Below, in pieces: positions 9,860-18,898 of a stretch of DNA of 64,000 bases; positions within the stretch are counted from its first letter, which is position 1; each line of letters begins with the position of its first letter. This stretch comes from CAYXFD01 sp964464175 (GTDB lineage Bacteria; Cloacimonadota; Cloacimonadia; Cloacimonadales; JAJBBL01), in NCBI GenBank assembly GCA_964464175.1, contig CAYXFD010000002.1, positions 1 to 64,000 of the forward strand, given 5' to 3'. The translations under genes and the position numbers were made by a program. The notes below the pieces were generated by a model, which saw only the letters and a list, made by a program, of their open reading frames with translations, made no database searches and had not been told where the DNA came from.

Positions 9860-10963
9860 TTAACGGAGTTTAATGGTTGCCAGTCCTAATGCTGCAAATA
9901 GTGAGGCTACGATCCAAAACCTGACTACAATTTTCTCTTCAGGTATTCCTTTTTTTTCGAAATGATGATGCAAGGGAGCGCAAAGAAAAACTCTCTTTCC
10001 TGTTCCGGTTTTTATCCGGGTGAATTTGAAATAGTATCTCTGGATGATAGTTGATAATGCTTCCAGAACAAAGATTCCACAGACAATAGCGAAAAATATC
10101 TCCTCTTTAAGCAGGAGAGCTAAGGTTGCCATTATTCCTCCCAGGGTTAGAGACCCGATGTCTCCCATAAATACCTGAGCAGGTTTGGAGTTGAACCAGA
10201 GGAAACCTAAAAGAGTTCCGATTATCGCCGCTACGAAAACAGTCAGCTCACCAGCTTCCTTAATAAAGCTCAACTGCAGGTAGTCAGCATGATTAATATT
10301 TCCTTTTATATAAGCCATTGCCCCAAGAGCCAAAGCTGCTATTGCCAGAGTTCCTCCCGCTAATCCATCGAGACCATCCGTTATATTAACTGCATTAGAG
10401 GTACCAACGATCATTATTACGACAAAGGGAAAATAGAACCAACCCAGATGAAGCATAAAGTCTTTGAAAAAGGGAACACTAATGGTAGTAAATGCCTGTT
10501 TATCAGAGGAGGCAAAATAGATGGCAAAAACTACGATCAGAGAGATAGTTATCTGTCCGATTAGTTTGTAACGGGCGATTAATCCTTTTTGATATTTAAG
10601 CAGATTTTTCAGATAGTCGTCGATAAAACCGATGCCTCCTAACCAAAAGGCTACTAATAGCATAATCAAGACATAACTGTTAGTTAAATTATTCCATAAA
10701 AGAGTAGCCAGAAGTAATGCTGTCAGTATGATCAGTCCGCCCATTGTCGGAGTACCGTTTTTTGCTTTGTGAGTTTCTGGAACATTTTCATTAATGGTTT
10801 CAACCACGTTGCCTTTTTTGAGCATGCGAATCATTTTGGGGCCTATAAACAAAGAAAAGATCAAGGCTGTCACAAAGGCAGCAATGGCTCGAAAAGTAAC
10901 ATAACGAAAGACATTGAAGAGAATCGATACTTCAACTAATGGGGCAAAGAGATGATAAAACAT
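9860..10963 (-). CDS. mraY: Phospho-MurNAc-pentapeptide transferase MraY
   Basis: Integral membrane enzyme transferring phospho-MurNAc-pentapeptide from the UDP precursor to undecaprenyl phosphate, giving lipid I. Ten or so membrane segments can be recognised. The signature motifs GFIDDYLK, NITDGLDGLAGG and MGDIGSLTLGG with their catalytic aspartates are present, as is the HHHFEKKGIPEEKIV C-terminal loop. The start codon overlaps the stop of the murE-murF gene by one base (TAATG), which predicts coupled translation. 367 residues, normal length. Confidence 0.98.
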   Translation of the reverse strand: MFYHLFAPLVEVSILFNVFRYVTFRAIAAFVTALIFSLFIGPKMIRMLKKGNVVETINENVPETHKAKNGTPTMGGLIILTALLLATLLWNNLTNSYVLIMLLVAFWLGGIGFIDDYLKNLLKYQKGLIARYKLIGQITISLIVVFAIYFASSDKQAFTTISVPFFKDFMLHLGWFYFPFVVIMIVGTSNAVNITDGLDGLAGGTLAIAALALGAMAYIKGNINHADYLQLSFIKEAGELTVFVAAIIGTLLGFLWFNSKPAQVFMGDIGSLTLGGIMATLALLLKEEIFFAIVCGIFVLEALSTIIQRYYFKFTRIKTGTGKRVFLCAPLHHHFEKKGIPEEKIVVRFWIVASLFAALGLATIKLR

Positions 10964-13900
10964 TATAACCTACCTTTGATTTTTTCCAGATGAACACCAT
11001 GAGATGCTTTCAGGAGTATCACTGCTTTTTTATCAACACTGTCCAGGAAACCGGATGAGATGAGTTCAGCTGTATTTTTAAAGAATTGATCCCCACCGAA
11101 ATGTCTTGCTTGATTCCCAACCCCTATAATTCGAGGTTGCTCTCCGGTGTTTGAAATGTGTTCTCTCAAATATTCACCGATCTCACGATGAAAAGAAGCT
11201 GAATTCTCACCAAGTTCTAACATATCACCCAAGATTGCTACATGGGATCTCTCAGGTTCGTATGCTAACCAATAATCAATAGCAGCTTTCATACTAACCG
11301 GGTTAGCATTATAGCAGTCAGAAATAACTGTTCTTCCTCCACTTTCGAAGACCTCCATCCTATCTTTGAGGGGAAGCGAATCTTCTAATCCGACCTGGAT
11401 CTCAGTCTTACTTAGACTTAGTTTTAAGGCTAATACCACAGCAAAAGCTGCATTATAAACATTGAACTTAATATCGCTTGCTATGGAGTACTTTTCTTGA
11501 TCGATCAGAAAAACACTCCGTTCTTTATCAATTGAGATCAATTCCACCCCAACTACTTTCTCAAGATAACTCAGGTATTTCTTTCTTTCAAAGTCAATTC
11601 TGATTAAGTTACCCGCTAATTTGTCGAATAGTTCGTGATTTGCTGGGATTAAGGCAAACTTTTTTACTTTCTTTAACATAGAACTCTTTTCGCGGAAAAC
11701 ACCTATTAAATCACCGAAAAATTCTAAATGCGACGGCCCTATGTTAGTTATGATTCCGATATCAGGTTGACAAGTATCAGCCAAAACCTTGATCTCTCCG
11801 AAATGATTCGAGCCAATTTCTATGATGGCATAGTCAGTTTCAGGTTTTAAACGCAGGATAGTTTTGCTTACCCCGAGAAGATTATTCTCGTTAGCATGAT
11901 TCTTCAGGACATTACTTTTTCGACTCAGAATATTGTAGCAATATTCTTTCGTTGTTGATTTTCCACTGCTCCCGGTTATAGCTATTACTTCGGCTTTGAA
12001 CAGAGAACGGTACTTTTTTGCAAGGATACCGAATGCTGTCTGGGTGTCGGAAACTCTTATCAATAGTTTTTCAGGTGAACTATGAGCATCCTCTTCGAAG
12101 GCTGGTTGAGAGTTGTCAGGAAATGATCCTTCGCTTTGGGAAGACTTCTTGGGAAACACATAGTCTTCATCCACCACAGCCCAGTTGTTCTCAAACTTTA
12201 GGGCTTCAGAGACAAAGTCATGGCCGTCAAAGTTTTCACCTTTCAGGGCAAAAAAGACCGAATCGTTATTGATTGTTCTGGTATCGCTGGAAACATAAGA
12301 GATTTTCCGGTTCTGGGAAGACAAGATTTCTTTGCTCAGAACGGGATCATAGCTCCTTAGACAATCACACATTTGCTGGGGTTGATTTTGTTTTTTTCTG
12401 GTAGCAGAAAAGGTATTTATTGAGCAGAACCCCATTAGTAAACGAAGTTGCAGCAGATCTAAGGGAATCGTCAATTTGATAGTGGAAGGAGAAGCTTCTT
12501 CATAATCGATTTTGTTGAAGAGATTAGTTCCTTGCTCGGAACTGGATTTCGGCTTATTGCCTTTATCTCGTCTTAAGATAGCATTCTGAGCTTCTTGATA
12601 ATCGTTAAATGGTATTCTCTCTTCTGCCAGTTCCTGGTAATTCTCATGACCTTTACCGGCTATCAATACTACATCTTCTTTAGCTGCTAAAGATACAGCT
12701 GTTTTAATGGCCTCACGGCGATTGGTGACGATCCAATATCTCGCACTGAGGGGAAGATGTTCAACCATGTCGAATAATATGACTGCCGGGTTTTCTTTGC
12801 GGGGATTATCCGAAGTTAGAATTACCAAATCACTGTATTTTAATGCAGAATCTGTAATCTCTTTTCTTTTCCCCCTATCTCGATCACCTCCTGCTCCAAC
12901 AACAGTAATAAGCCTCCTCTGAGCTTTAAAGGAAACCTCACTATTCTGGGGAGCGAAAATTCCTGACAGGATACTACGAAGTGTTTTGCATACATTCTCT
13001 ATAGCGTCAGGTGTATGAGCATAATCAATATAGCAGGAAAAACCGGATTGATTTTCAACTCGCTGTAATCTGCCGCTTATAGATGTAGGCAAAGAAGATA
13101 TAATCTTTTCCAGAGCAATTTCGTTGTTTATTAGTTTTACAGTCGAAATAGCAGCTGAGAGGTTAAAGGCATTATGCTCTCCCAGTAACGGTGTGCTTAT
13201 CCTAAAGAGAGTTCTCTTTTCATTTAGGATTTCATCTGCAAAACTCTCATTGAATTTCAACTCAAAATCAGTTTCTGATAAGTCATTTTTGATGAGAGAG
13301 AAAGAAACTTCAGCTTGTTCATCATAGCTATTTGAAGACTGTTCGATTGCCTTGTCCTGTAGTTTTTTTATTGATATCGAGTATTTGGGGCTTGCTATTT
13401 CCCGGAACAGTCTTTTCCCGTAACTATCATCAGTGTTGATCAGAGCTACGCCATTTTTCTCCTTCAGATAAGTAAAGAGCTTCTTCTTAGCCAGGTAATA
13501 GTTTTCCATAGTGCTATGGAAATCCAAGTGGTCCCGGGTGAGATTAGTAAAAATCGCTAAATCGAATTTCAAACAATATACCCTATCCAGATTTAGAGAA
13601 TGAGAGGAAACCTCCATAACTACATATTTTACATCCTTGTTCACCATCTCCTTTAGAATTTGATTCAGTTCAGTGATATCGGGAGTAGTTCGTTCCAGAG
13701 GAAAGTGCTCACCATTGATCGAATAACCAAGAGTTCCTATTGTACCGGCACTCATTCCGTTTTTGATCAAGATACTCTCGATGATCTTAACTATAGAAGT
13801 CTTGCCATTGGTACCGGTAACACCGATTAGTCTTAGCTTTGCTGAAGGATCATTAAAATAAAGAACTGCTAAAGATGCTAAAGCTTTCCTGGAATTGAAG

Positions 13901-14226
13901 ACGATGATCTGTTTCACTTCATTATTTAAGGATAAATGTGTTAATTCTTTCTCAACGATCAGTACATTGACTCCTTTTCTTACAATCTGATCAGCATATT
14001 CGTGACCATCGTAGGAATTCCCCCTGATACATATAAATGAGGGTAGCTCTGCCGTTGTCTGTTCTCTTCGTAACTCAGAGCTGGAAAAACCTGAGAGTTC
14101 TCTGGAGTCCGTCAAAGGATATAGAACAGTTTTTGTGTAATCTCCCTTCGTAATGTTCAGAGTGTGACTCAAGATACCATATTTTTTTAACTGGCCAAGC
14201 AGAGAGTCAATTTTGATTACCATCAT
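10963..14226 (-). CDS. murE-murF: Fused MurE-MurF ligase
   Basis: A single 1087-residue frame joins two Mur ligases. Residues 1 to about 555 are MurE: P-loop VTGTNGKTS at 136-144, the NLTRDHLDFH segment at 228-237, and the DNPR motif at 473-476, which in MurE points to meso-diaminopimelate as substrate. Residues about 620-1087 are MurF: ITGSSGKSTT P-loop at 750-759, NITNIGPSHLEFFG, and YNANPVSM near the C-terminus. MurF adds D-Ala-D-Ala. A linker of about 60 residues rich in Ser, Lys, Gln and Asn lies between, with no stop or frameshift. The fusion lets one protein make two consecutive steps. Start follows AGGA at suitable spacing. Overlaps mraY by one base. Confidence 0.96.
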   Translation of the reverse strand: MMVIKIDSLLGQLKKYGILSHTLNITKGDYTKTVLYPLTDSRELSGFSSSELRREQTTAELPSFICIRGNSYDGHEYADQIVRKGVNVLIVEKELTHLSLNNEVKQIIVFNSRKALASLAVLYFNDPSAKLRLIGVTGTNGKTSIVKIIESILIKNGMSAGTIGTLGYSINGEHFPLERTTPDITELNQILKEMVNKDVKYVVMEVSSHSLNLDRVYCLKFDLAIFTNLTRDHLDFHSTMENYYLAKKKLFTYLKEKNGVALINTDDSYGKRLFREIASPKYSISIKKLQDKAIEQSSNSYDEQAEVSFSLIKNDLSETDFELKFNESFADEILNEKRTLFRISTPLLGEHNAFNLSAAISTVKLINNEIALEKIISSLPTSISGRLQRVENQSGFSCYIDYAHTPDAIENVCKTLRSILSGIFAPQNSEVSFKAQRRLITVVGAGGDRDRGKRKEITDSALKYSDLVILTSDNPRKENPAVILFDMVEHLPLSARYWIVTNRREAIKTAVSLAAKEDVVLIAGKGHENYQELAEERIPFNDYQEAQNAILRRDKGNKPKSSSEQGTNLFNKIDYEEASPSTIKLTIPLDLLQLRLLMGFCSINTFSATRKKQNQPQQMCDCLRSYDPVLSKEILSSQNRKISYVSSDTRTINNDSVFFALKGENFDGHDFVSEALKFENNWAVVDEDYVFPKKSSQSEGSFPDNSQPAFEEDAHSSPEKLLIRVSDTQTAFGILAKKYRSLFKAEVIAITGSSGKSTTKEYCYNILSRKSNVLKNHANENNLLGVSKTILRLKPETDYAIIEIGSNHFGEIKVLADTCQPDIGIITNIGPSHLEFFGDLIGVFREKSSMLKKVKKFALIPANHELFDKLAGNLIRIDFERKKYLSYLEKVVGVELISIDKERSVFLIDQEKYSIASDIKFNVYNAAFAVVLALKLSLSKTEIQVGLEDSLPLKDRMEVFESGGRTVISDCYNANPVSMKAAIDYWLAYEPERSHVAILGDMLELGENSASFHREIGEYLREHISNTGEQPRIIGVGNQARHFGGDQFFKNTAELISSGFLDSVDKKAVILLKASHGVHLEKIKGRL

Positions 14227-14306
14227 TGATTTATTCCTGCCGGAGTGTTAACTCTAATTGTTTTTGGCTTTGTAACATCTTTCTAAGCATCAGGCTATCC
14301 TCTCCC

Positions 14307-16508
14307 TTAATTTGCCTTGACTATGCACGTTAATCCGTATTCAACAGGTTTTCCAACCGGTATTGATTGAGAAAAAACAATACCTTTACCTTCCACCTCA
14401 ATATTTATTTGCTGCTTTTTTGCTTCCTTTACAGCTTGTCTGAGGGTTAGGCCAATCAGGGATGGCATTTTCGAGATCAGTTCCGATTCATCTGTATTAA
14501 CCGTTTCCTCTTTCTTCATAATATCCGCAACAATGACAACTGTCTGATTTTTATCGAATTTTATCTCATGCTTGGGGAATTGATTAACTACTACACTATT
14601 ATCTGATTCAACTACACCTGTTAACTGATAGTTGATATTATTCTTTGCTAAAACATCTTTGGCTTTGCTCAGCTCGAGACCTAAAAGATCAGGCATACTA
14701 ACTATTGACATCTCCTGCATTCTTAACTGAGGAACTATTCGGCAATCGGGTAAAGCCAGGATCTGTTCGGTGATTTTTCTGAAGGTAACAACTGCTGACA
14801 TGGAGGCGTAATGATAATAATACTCCGGCTCATCATACAATACTAATCCCACAAACTGGGGATCTTCTGCCGGAAAGAAACCAACAAAATTCGAGATGTA
14901 ACTATTCCTGCCGTAACCGGCCTGACCATCTGATTGTTTTTCAGCGGTTCCTGTCTTACCGGCAATGGAAATGTAAGGGAGATTAGTACTTGTTGCTGTA
15001 CCATATTCAACTGCTCCTTGCAGATATGTCTTTAGCGTGTCTAAACAGGATTTATTGGATACAGTTCTAATTCGGCGAGGTTTGTTTCTTTTCACCACCT
15101 GATCATTCTCATCAGTGATCATTTTAACAAGATAAGGTCTCATTAGGTTCCCATCATTAGCTAAAGCAGCATAAGCTGTTATGAGTTGAAGAGGAGTAAC
15201 AGCTATTTCCTGCCCAAAAGAAATTGAATGTAGAGAATAACCCTGCCAATCTCTCACCTTTCTCAGTAAGCCTGCTGTTTCACCGTAGATATCTGAACCC
15301 GTTCTGTTACCGAATCCAAATGCAATCAATTGTTCATACAAATAATTGGCTCCGATCCTATCCGCAATTTTGCATGTTCCCACATTACTTGAATGTACCA
15401 GTACATCTTTGAACGAAAGATCTTCAAATGGATGAGAGTCCTTGATAGTTCGTTTGTGTTCTGTCTTATAGGTCCGGCAATCAATAATATCGGTAGTTTT
15501 AAACATTTTTTTTTCTAAAGCGGCTAAAGTAGTAAAGGGCTTTATGGTTGATCCTGGTTCAAACATAAAAGAAGCAGCCATATTAGCCATAACACGGATT
15601 TCCGAGGGATTGTAGCGGTCATCTGAAGAAGAAATGTTTGATAAGGCTAATATTTCTCCCGTTTTGGGATCCATTAAAATCGCGATAGCATTTTTAGCCT
15701 TAAACGTCTCAATATCCTCTCTGAGATTCATTTCGACGATTTCCTGTATTCTGGTATCTATAGTTAAAACTAAGTTGTTGCCGTTAGTAACACGCTGTTT
15801 CCCTAAATTTGGTATCAGGACAGGATTGTTTCTCGCATCAAAGAGACGCATTTGCCATCCATAAGCACCACTTAAGTCCTCATCATAAGTGGCTTCAATC
15901 CCACAGATTCCTTGTAATTGACTCAAAAGGGCATCCGTACCAGAATCTTTGGTGTTTCTCACAGCACCTAACAGTCTTGCAGCCAATTCACCCTGCGGGT
16001 AAACCCTTTGCTGAAAACTGAAGCTTGTTACTAATCCCCGATGGATTTTGTGTTCTTTTAACTGCCGCTCAATTAAGACGATCTCAGATTCGCGGATTCT
16101 GTCTGAGAGGTAGATACTTGCACCGCCACCGCTACTTTTCAGTCTGCTTAGGACATATTGATGGCTCAAAGAGGATTGTGATGAGATAATCGAGGCTATA
16201 AGACTGTAATCTTCTGACAGCAGCTGATTGTTGTTATCCTGGTAACTCTTCAGAGTAGAACGATCATAATCAATCTGGTAGAATTTCGCTGTTCTGACTA
16301 ATAGTTCTTGATTTCTGTCAAAAATATACCCACGGGTAGCAGTTTGAATCTCTTTTAACGGGGTGTATCGAATCTGTCTTTCTCTCTCAAGATTATGAGG
16401 ATCAAGCATTTGTACTGCAAAGAGATAAACAGCCCATAAGAGAATAAGGATACAGTTTGAGATAACAAACAAATAAAACCTCATTCGCATCCCTTTTGCT
16501 TGATCCAT
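14307..16508 (-). CDS. ftsI: Class B penicillin-binding protein FtsI with two PASTA domains
   Basis: Septal transpeptidase (PBP3 type) crosslinking peptidoglycan. It has an N-terminal membrane anchor (about 11-33), a class B pedestal domain with the ATRGYIFDR motif (57-65), then the transpeptidase domain with STIK (Ser320 nucleophile, Lys323), SSN (373-375) and KTG (518-520). Two PASTA domains follow (about 604-667 and 680-733), making it 733 residues. PASTA tails are common on Gram-positive PBPs and less usual on FtsI of diderm bacteria. The ATG at 16508 has no clear ribosome-binding site; the third Met, eight codons downstream, has AAGGG at good spacing and may be the true start. Confidence 0.95.
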   Translation of the reverse strand: MDQAKGMRMRFYLFVISNCILILLWAVYLFAVQMLDPHNLERERQIRYTPLKEIQTATRGYIFDRNQELLVRTAKFYQIDYDRSTLKSYQDNNNQLLSEDYSLIASIISSQSSLSHQYVLSRLKSSGGGASIYLSDRIRESEIVLIERQLKEHKIHRGLVTSFSFQQRVYPQGELAARLLGAVRNTKDSGTDALLSQLQGICGIEATYDEDLSGAYGWQMRLFDARNNPVLIPNLGKQRVTNGNNLVLTIDTRIQEIVEMNLREDIETFKAKNAIAILMDPKTGEILALSNISSSDDRYNPSEIRVMANMAASFMFEPGSTIKPFTTLAALEKKMFKTTDIIDCRTYKTEHKRTIKDSHPFEDLSFKDVLVHSSNVGTCKIADRIGANYLYEQLIAFGFGNRTGSDIYGETAGLLRKVRDWQGYSLHSISFGQEIAVTPLQLITAYAALANDGNLMRPYLVKMITDENDQVVKRNKPRRIRTVSNKSCLDTLKTYLQGAVEYGTATSTNLPYISIAGKTGTAEKQSDGQAGYGRNSYISNFVGFFPAEDPQFVGLVLYDEPEYYYHYASMSAVVTFRKITEQILALPDCRIVPQLRMQEMSIVSMPDLLGLELSKAKDVLAKNNINYQLTGVVESDNSVVVNQFPKHEIKFDKNQTVVIVADIMKKEETVNTDESELISKMPSLIGLTLRQAVKEAKKQQINIEVEGKGIVFSQSIPVGKPVEYGLTCIVKAN

Positions 16509-16524
16509 AGCTGTTGTTTATGAG

Positions 16525-16869
16525 TTAATTAAGTTTGGTAAGTGCGGCAGCAGAGGGGATGATATGGTCAATAAGAGTGAAGGCTTTTCGATTATCTCTG
16601 CTGTTGTCATGGATTATTTGAACATGTTCGGGGTCATTACTCAAGAAAACCATACCAAGTTTCTCAGAGGCAATACTTACAACCCGTGAATATGTCTGTA
16701 AATCGTAATATTCTGATTTGAGATCTTTATTGATTGCTCTCTCTGAATTCAATTCCCTCATAATATTATAGTTCTCACGCGCTGTCATGACAACATCATT
16801 TTTTAAACTGTAATGAGCAAAGATAGATAACAAGATAAGGAATCCTAATAAAAAGAACTTCGGTTTCAT
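16525..16869 (-). CDS. ftsL: FtsL-like division protein
   Basis: A 114-residue bitopic protein with a short cytoplasmic tip, one hydrophobic segment (about 5-20), and a following stretch with heptad-like pattern and family-like region (ASEKLGMVFLSNDPEHVQII). In E. coli-type divisomes FtsL pairs with FtsB and FtsQ through such a coiled coil. Primary sequence is poorly conserved in this family. The call rests on topology, size and the conserved slot between rsmH and ftsI. Confidence 0.82.
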   Translation of the reverse strand: MKPKFFLLGFLILLSIFAHYSLKNDVVMTARENYNIMRELNSERAINKDLKSEYYDLQTYSRVVSIASEKLGMVFLSNDPEHVQIIHDNSRDNRKAFTLIDHIIPSAAALTKLN

Positions 16870-16877
16870 ATATCCTC

Positions 16878-17816
16878 CTAAATTCTCTCTGCAACTCTCA
16901 TTTTTGCAGAACGAGCTTTTCGGTTTTCAGTGATTTCATCCTCTGAAGGTTTTAAAGGTTTTTTAGTTATTTGTCTTAATCTCTGGATCTTTCCACAAAC
17001 ACACTTGGGGAATTTCGGTGGACAGACACAATCCTTAACCTCTTCAACAAAAATCTGTTTCACTATTCTATCTTCTAAACTATGGTAAGAGATAACAACA
17101 ATTCTCCCACCGGGGTTTAACATTTCTACTGAATCATATAATGCCGTGCGCAGGGCTTCTAATTCTCCATTGATGTAGATTCTTAGTCCCTGAAAGACCC
17201 TTGCCTTGGCTTTAATTTTGAAGGCAGAACGGGTATTGCGGTCAACGATTTCGGCTAACTCAGCCGTTGTTTCTATCGGTTTGATACTCCTTTTCTTTTC
17301 AATACCACGGGCAATTCTTAACGCCTCCCTTTCTTCTCCGTATTCCCTTATAATTGATGATAGTTCGGCAACCGGATACTTGTTTACGACATGATATGCT
17401 GTCAGTTCGTCTTCTTGATTCATTCTCATATCTAATCTGCCATCAAGATCAAAACTCATTCCTCTTGATGAAGTTGAGATTTGACTATATGAGACCCCTA
17501 AATCGAAAAGAATACCATCGATCTTGGTTATTCGTTCCAGAGCCAGACGAGTTCTGATATTGACAAAGTTATCATTAAACAGCTTTAGCCGTCCCGGATA
17601 CTTCTCTTCATTTTTCCGGCAGAAGTTAATCGAATCCTTGTCCCGATCAAATGAATAGAGTTTTGTTGTTTTGTTTGCTTCTAAAACTGCAAGTGAGTGC
17701 CCGCCACCCCCCAGAGTGGCATCTACATAAACTCCATAATCTTTAATAGCTAAAAAGGAGACGGCTTCCCTGAGCATTACAGGTTGATGATATTCTGTCA
17801 GCAATGACTTTGTCAC
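16878..17816 (-). CDS. rsmH: 16S rRNA (cytosine-1402-N4)-methyltransferase RsmH
   Basis: Methylates N4 of C1402 in the 16S rRNA P-site region, with S-adenosylmethionine as donor. The 312-residue protein begins HQPVMLREAVSFL and has the SAM-binding motif YVDATLGGGGHS. It also has FDLGVSYSQI, the FQGLRIYINGEL helix and the ISYHSLEDRIVK motif. Length and order are normal for the second gene of a dcw cluster. A pair of CxC-like Cys motifs near 240-255 is seen in some family members. Confidence 0.98.
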   Translation of the reverse strand: MTKSLLTEYHQPVMLREAVSFLAIKDYGVYVDATLGGGGHSLAVLEANKTTKLYSFDRDKDSINFCRKNEEKYPGRLKLFNDNFVNIRTRLALERITKIDGILFDLGVSYSQISTSSRGMSFDLDGRLDMRMNQEDELTAYHVVNKYPVAELSSIIREYGEEREALRIARGIEKKRSIKPIETTAELAEIVDRNTRSAFKIKAKARVFQGLRIYINGELEALRTALYDSVEMLNPGGRIVVISYHSLEDRIVKQIFVEEVKDCVCPPKFPKCVCGKIQRLRQITKKPLKPSEDEITENRKARSAKMRVAERI

Positions 17817-17889
17817 TGTTTCTCCTTTCGTCTGCTCAATAATAAGGATATCTAAATCCAGATTTACAAATAAACGAAGTTAAAATTGC

Positions 17890-18342
17890 TTATTTTTTTC
17901 TTTGACGGTAGTTGATTGGTTTGAATTTTTTCGAGTGAAATTGTAACTGCTTTTTTCTCTCTTCTCGGTACTTATCGGGATTCCAGAGAGAGATATAGTC
18001 TCTTTCTCCTTTGATAATGACTGAGTCCTTAATTTCGACATCTTCTAACAACAAACTGTCTATTCTTATCCTTCCCTGTCCTTCCAGTTCTCTTTTGGGA
18101 AGAGCAAAATCTATTAAACTATTCATAAATAGCAAATCTTCTTCATCTCCGTTCTTAAGCTTGTCGATCATTGCGTTCCAGTTATCTAAAGGAAACACAG
18201 CCAAATTGGTTCCTTCAGCACCCATTGTCACAACAACTGTTTGTTTAGAGGCAGCGCTAAAATTCTTCTTAAAGACCGCAGGAAGGGTTATTCTGTTATT
18301 ATGAACAGCGTTTTCGAAAACACCTAAAAATTCTCCGGACAT
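17890..18342 (-). CDS. mraZ: Transcriptional regulator MraZ
   Basis: DNA-binding protein of the MraZ/AbrB double-psi fold that autoregulates the dcw cluster in bacteria. From the chosen ATG the protein has 150 residues, starting MSGEFLGVFENAVHNNRITLPAVF, which fits the start of the family's first SpoVT-like repeat. The second repeat with QGRIRIDS is visible at about 85-92. This ATG has GGAGG four bases upstream. The frame can be extended to a TTG at 18438, but that TTG is part of the likely -35 box. It is the first gene of the cluster. Three TTGG motifs upstream may be its own operator. Confidence 0.95.
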   Translation of the reverse strand: MSGEFLGVFENAVHNNRITLPAVFKKNFSAASKQTVVVTMGAEGTNLAVFPLDNWNAMIDKLKNGDEEDLLFMNSLIDFALPKRELEGQGRIRIDSLLLEDVEIKDSVIIKGERDYISLWNPDKYREERKKQLQFHSKKFKPINYRQRKK

Positions 18343-18396
18343 TTGACCTCCAGTCACCTTCAAAAGAAATACTGTGACATTTTTAGCAATTATTTG

Positions 18397-18421
18397 CCAA
18401 TCACATCCAAAATTTGCCCAA
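18397..18421 (-). promoter_or_regulatory. Possible MraZ operator (three TTGG repeats)
   Basis: On the minus strand TTGG occurs three times in the mraZ upstream region, at plus positions 18418-18421, 18407-18410 and 18397-18400. That is 11 and 10 bp apart, on one face of the helix. MraZ of E. coli is known to bind tandem TGGGN boxes at 10-bp spacing upstream of its own gene. Only the first copy here is a full TGGG, so the match is partial. Confidence 0.35.
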
Positions 18422-18439
18422 GATATTCTTGACGTCAAG
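18410..18439 (-). promoter_or_regulatory. Candidate dcw promoter with CTTGACGTCAAG palindrome
   Basis: A TTGACG -35-like box (plus 18433-18438) lies 17 bp from a weak AAATTT -10 (plus 18410-18415), upstream of mraZ. The -35 is embedded in a perfect 12-bp palindrome at 18428-18439, which could be a regulator site. The weak -10 keeps confidence low. Confidence 0.4.
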
Positions 18440-18840
18440 CTCTTTTTTTTTTTTACGAATCTTTTTTGGTATCTTCCTTCAGAAATCGACTTCTTGTAAG
18501 GGGCTAATCATATGCCAGACAATAAAATAGCCTCAATGAATAATAATGTCTGACGAAAAAAAAAACTTTCATTTCCAAACAAATTCAGGAGATCTGGAAT
18601 TTTCATCATCGTCTTCATAAGAAGCTTTTTACCCTTTCTTAAATCTCTATTGTAAGTCGTTACCGACGAGTTAAGATTAGGCATAATAGTTACAGTCTGG
18701 TAAGGGAAAAGCATTCAATCGAGATGATTGAGCAACAATGATAGGTGGTGCTTTCCAACAGAGATGCTCTTAGGTAATCGAAGGAAGGTTTTAGTGATTC
18801 TTTTCAGATCAATCATGCCAGGAGAAAAATATGAAATAAT
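18440..18840. other. Intergenic region between mraZ and the DSD1-like gene
   Basis: About 400 bp between divergent genes. A 68-codon minus-strand frame at 18508-18714 has no ribosome-binding site or recognisable domain and is not called. I see no RNA gene or clear repeat here. Confidence 0.5.
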
Positions 18841-18869
18841 TTGACTGAAATGTAAGTATAGTTTATCAG
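18841..18869 (+). promoter_or_regulatory. Promoter of the DSD1-like gene
   Basis: TTGACT at 18841-18846, a 17-bp spacer and TATCAG at 18864-18869. The predicted transcription start near 18876 leaves a leader of about 23 nt. This rules against the TTG at 18881 and supports the ATG at 18899. Confidence 0.6.
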
Positions 18870-18898
18870 AAGACAATCATTTGGGAATAGAGGTGATA

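Noticed and set aside
18342..18438. Extended MraZ start at a TTG
   Set aside because: The TTG is the first part of the likely -35 box, and the ATG at 18342 has a strong ribosome-binding site and matches the family start.
18508..18714. 68-codon minus-strand frame upstream of mraZ
   Set aside because: No ribosome-binding site, no domain, low-complexity hydrophobic composition.
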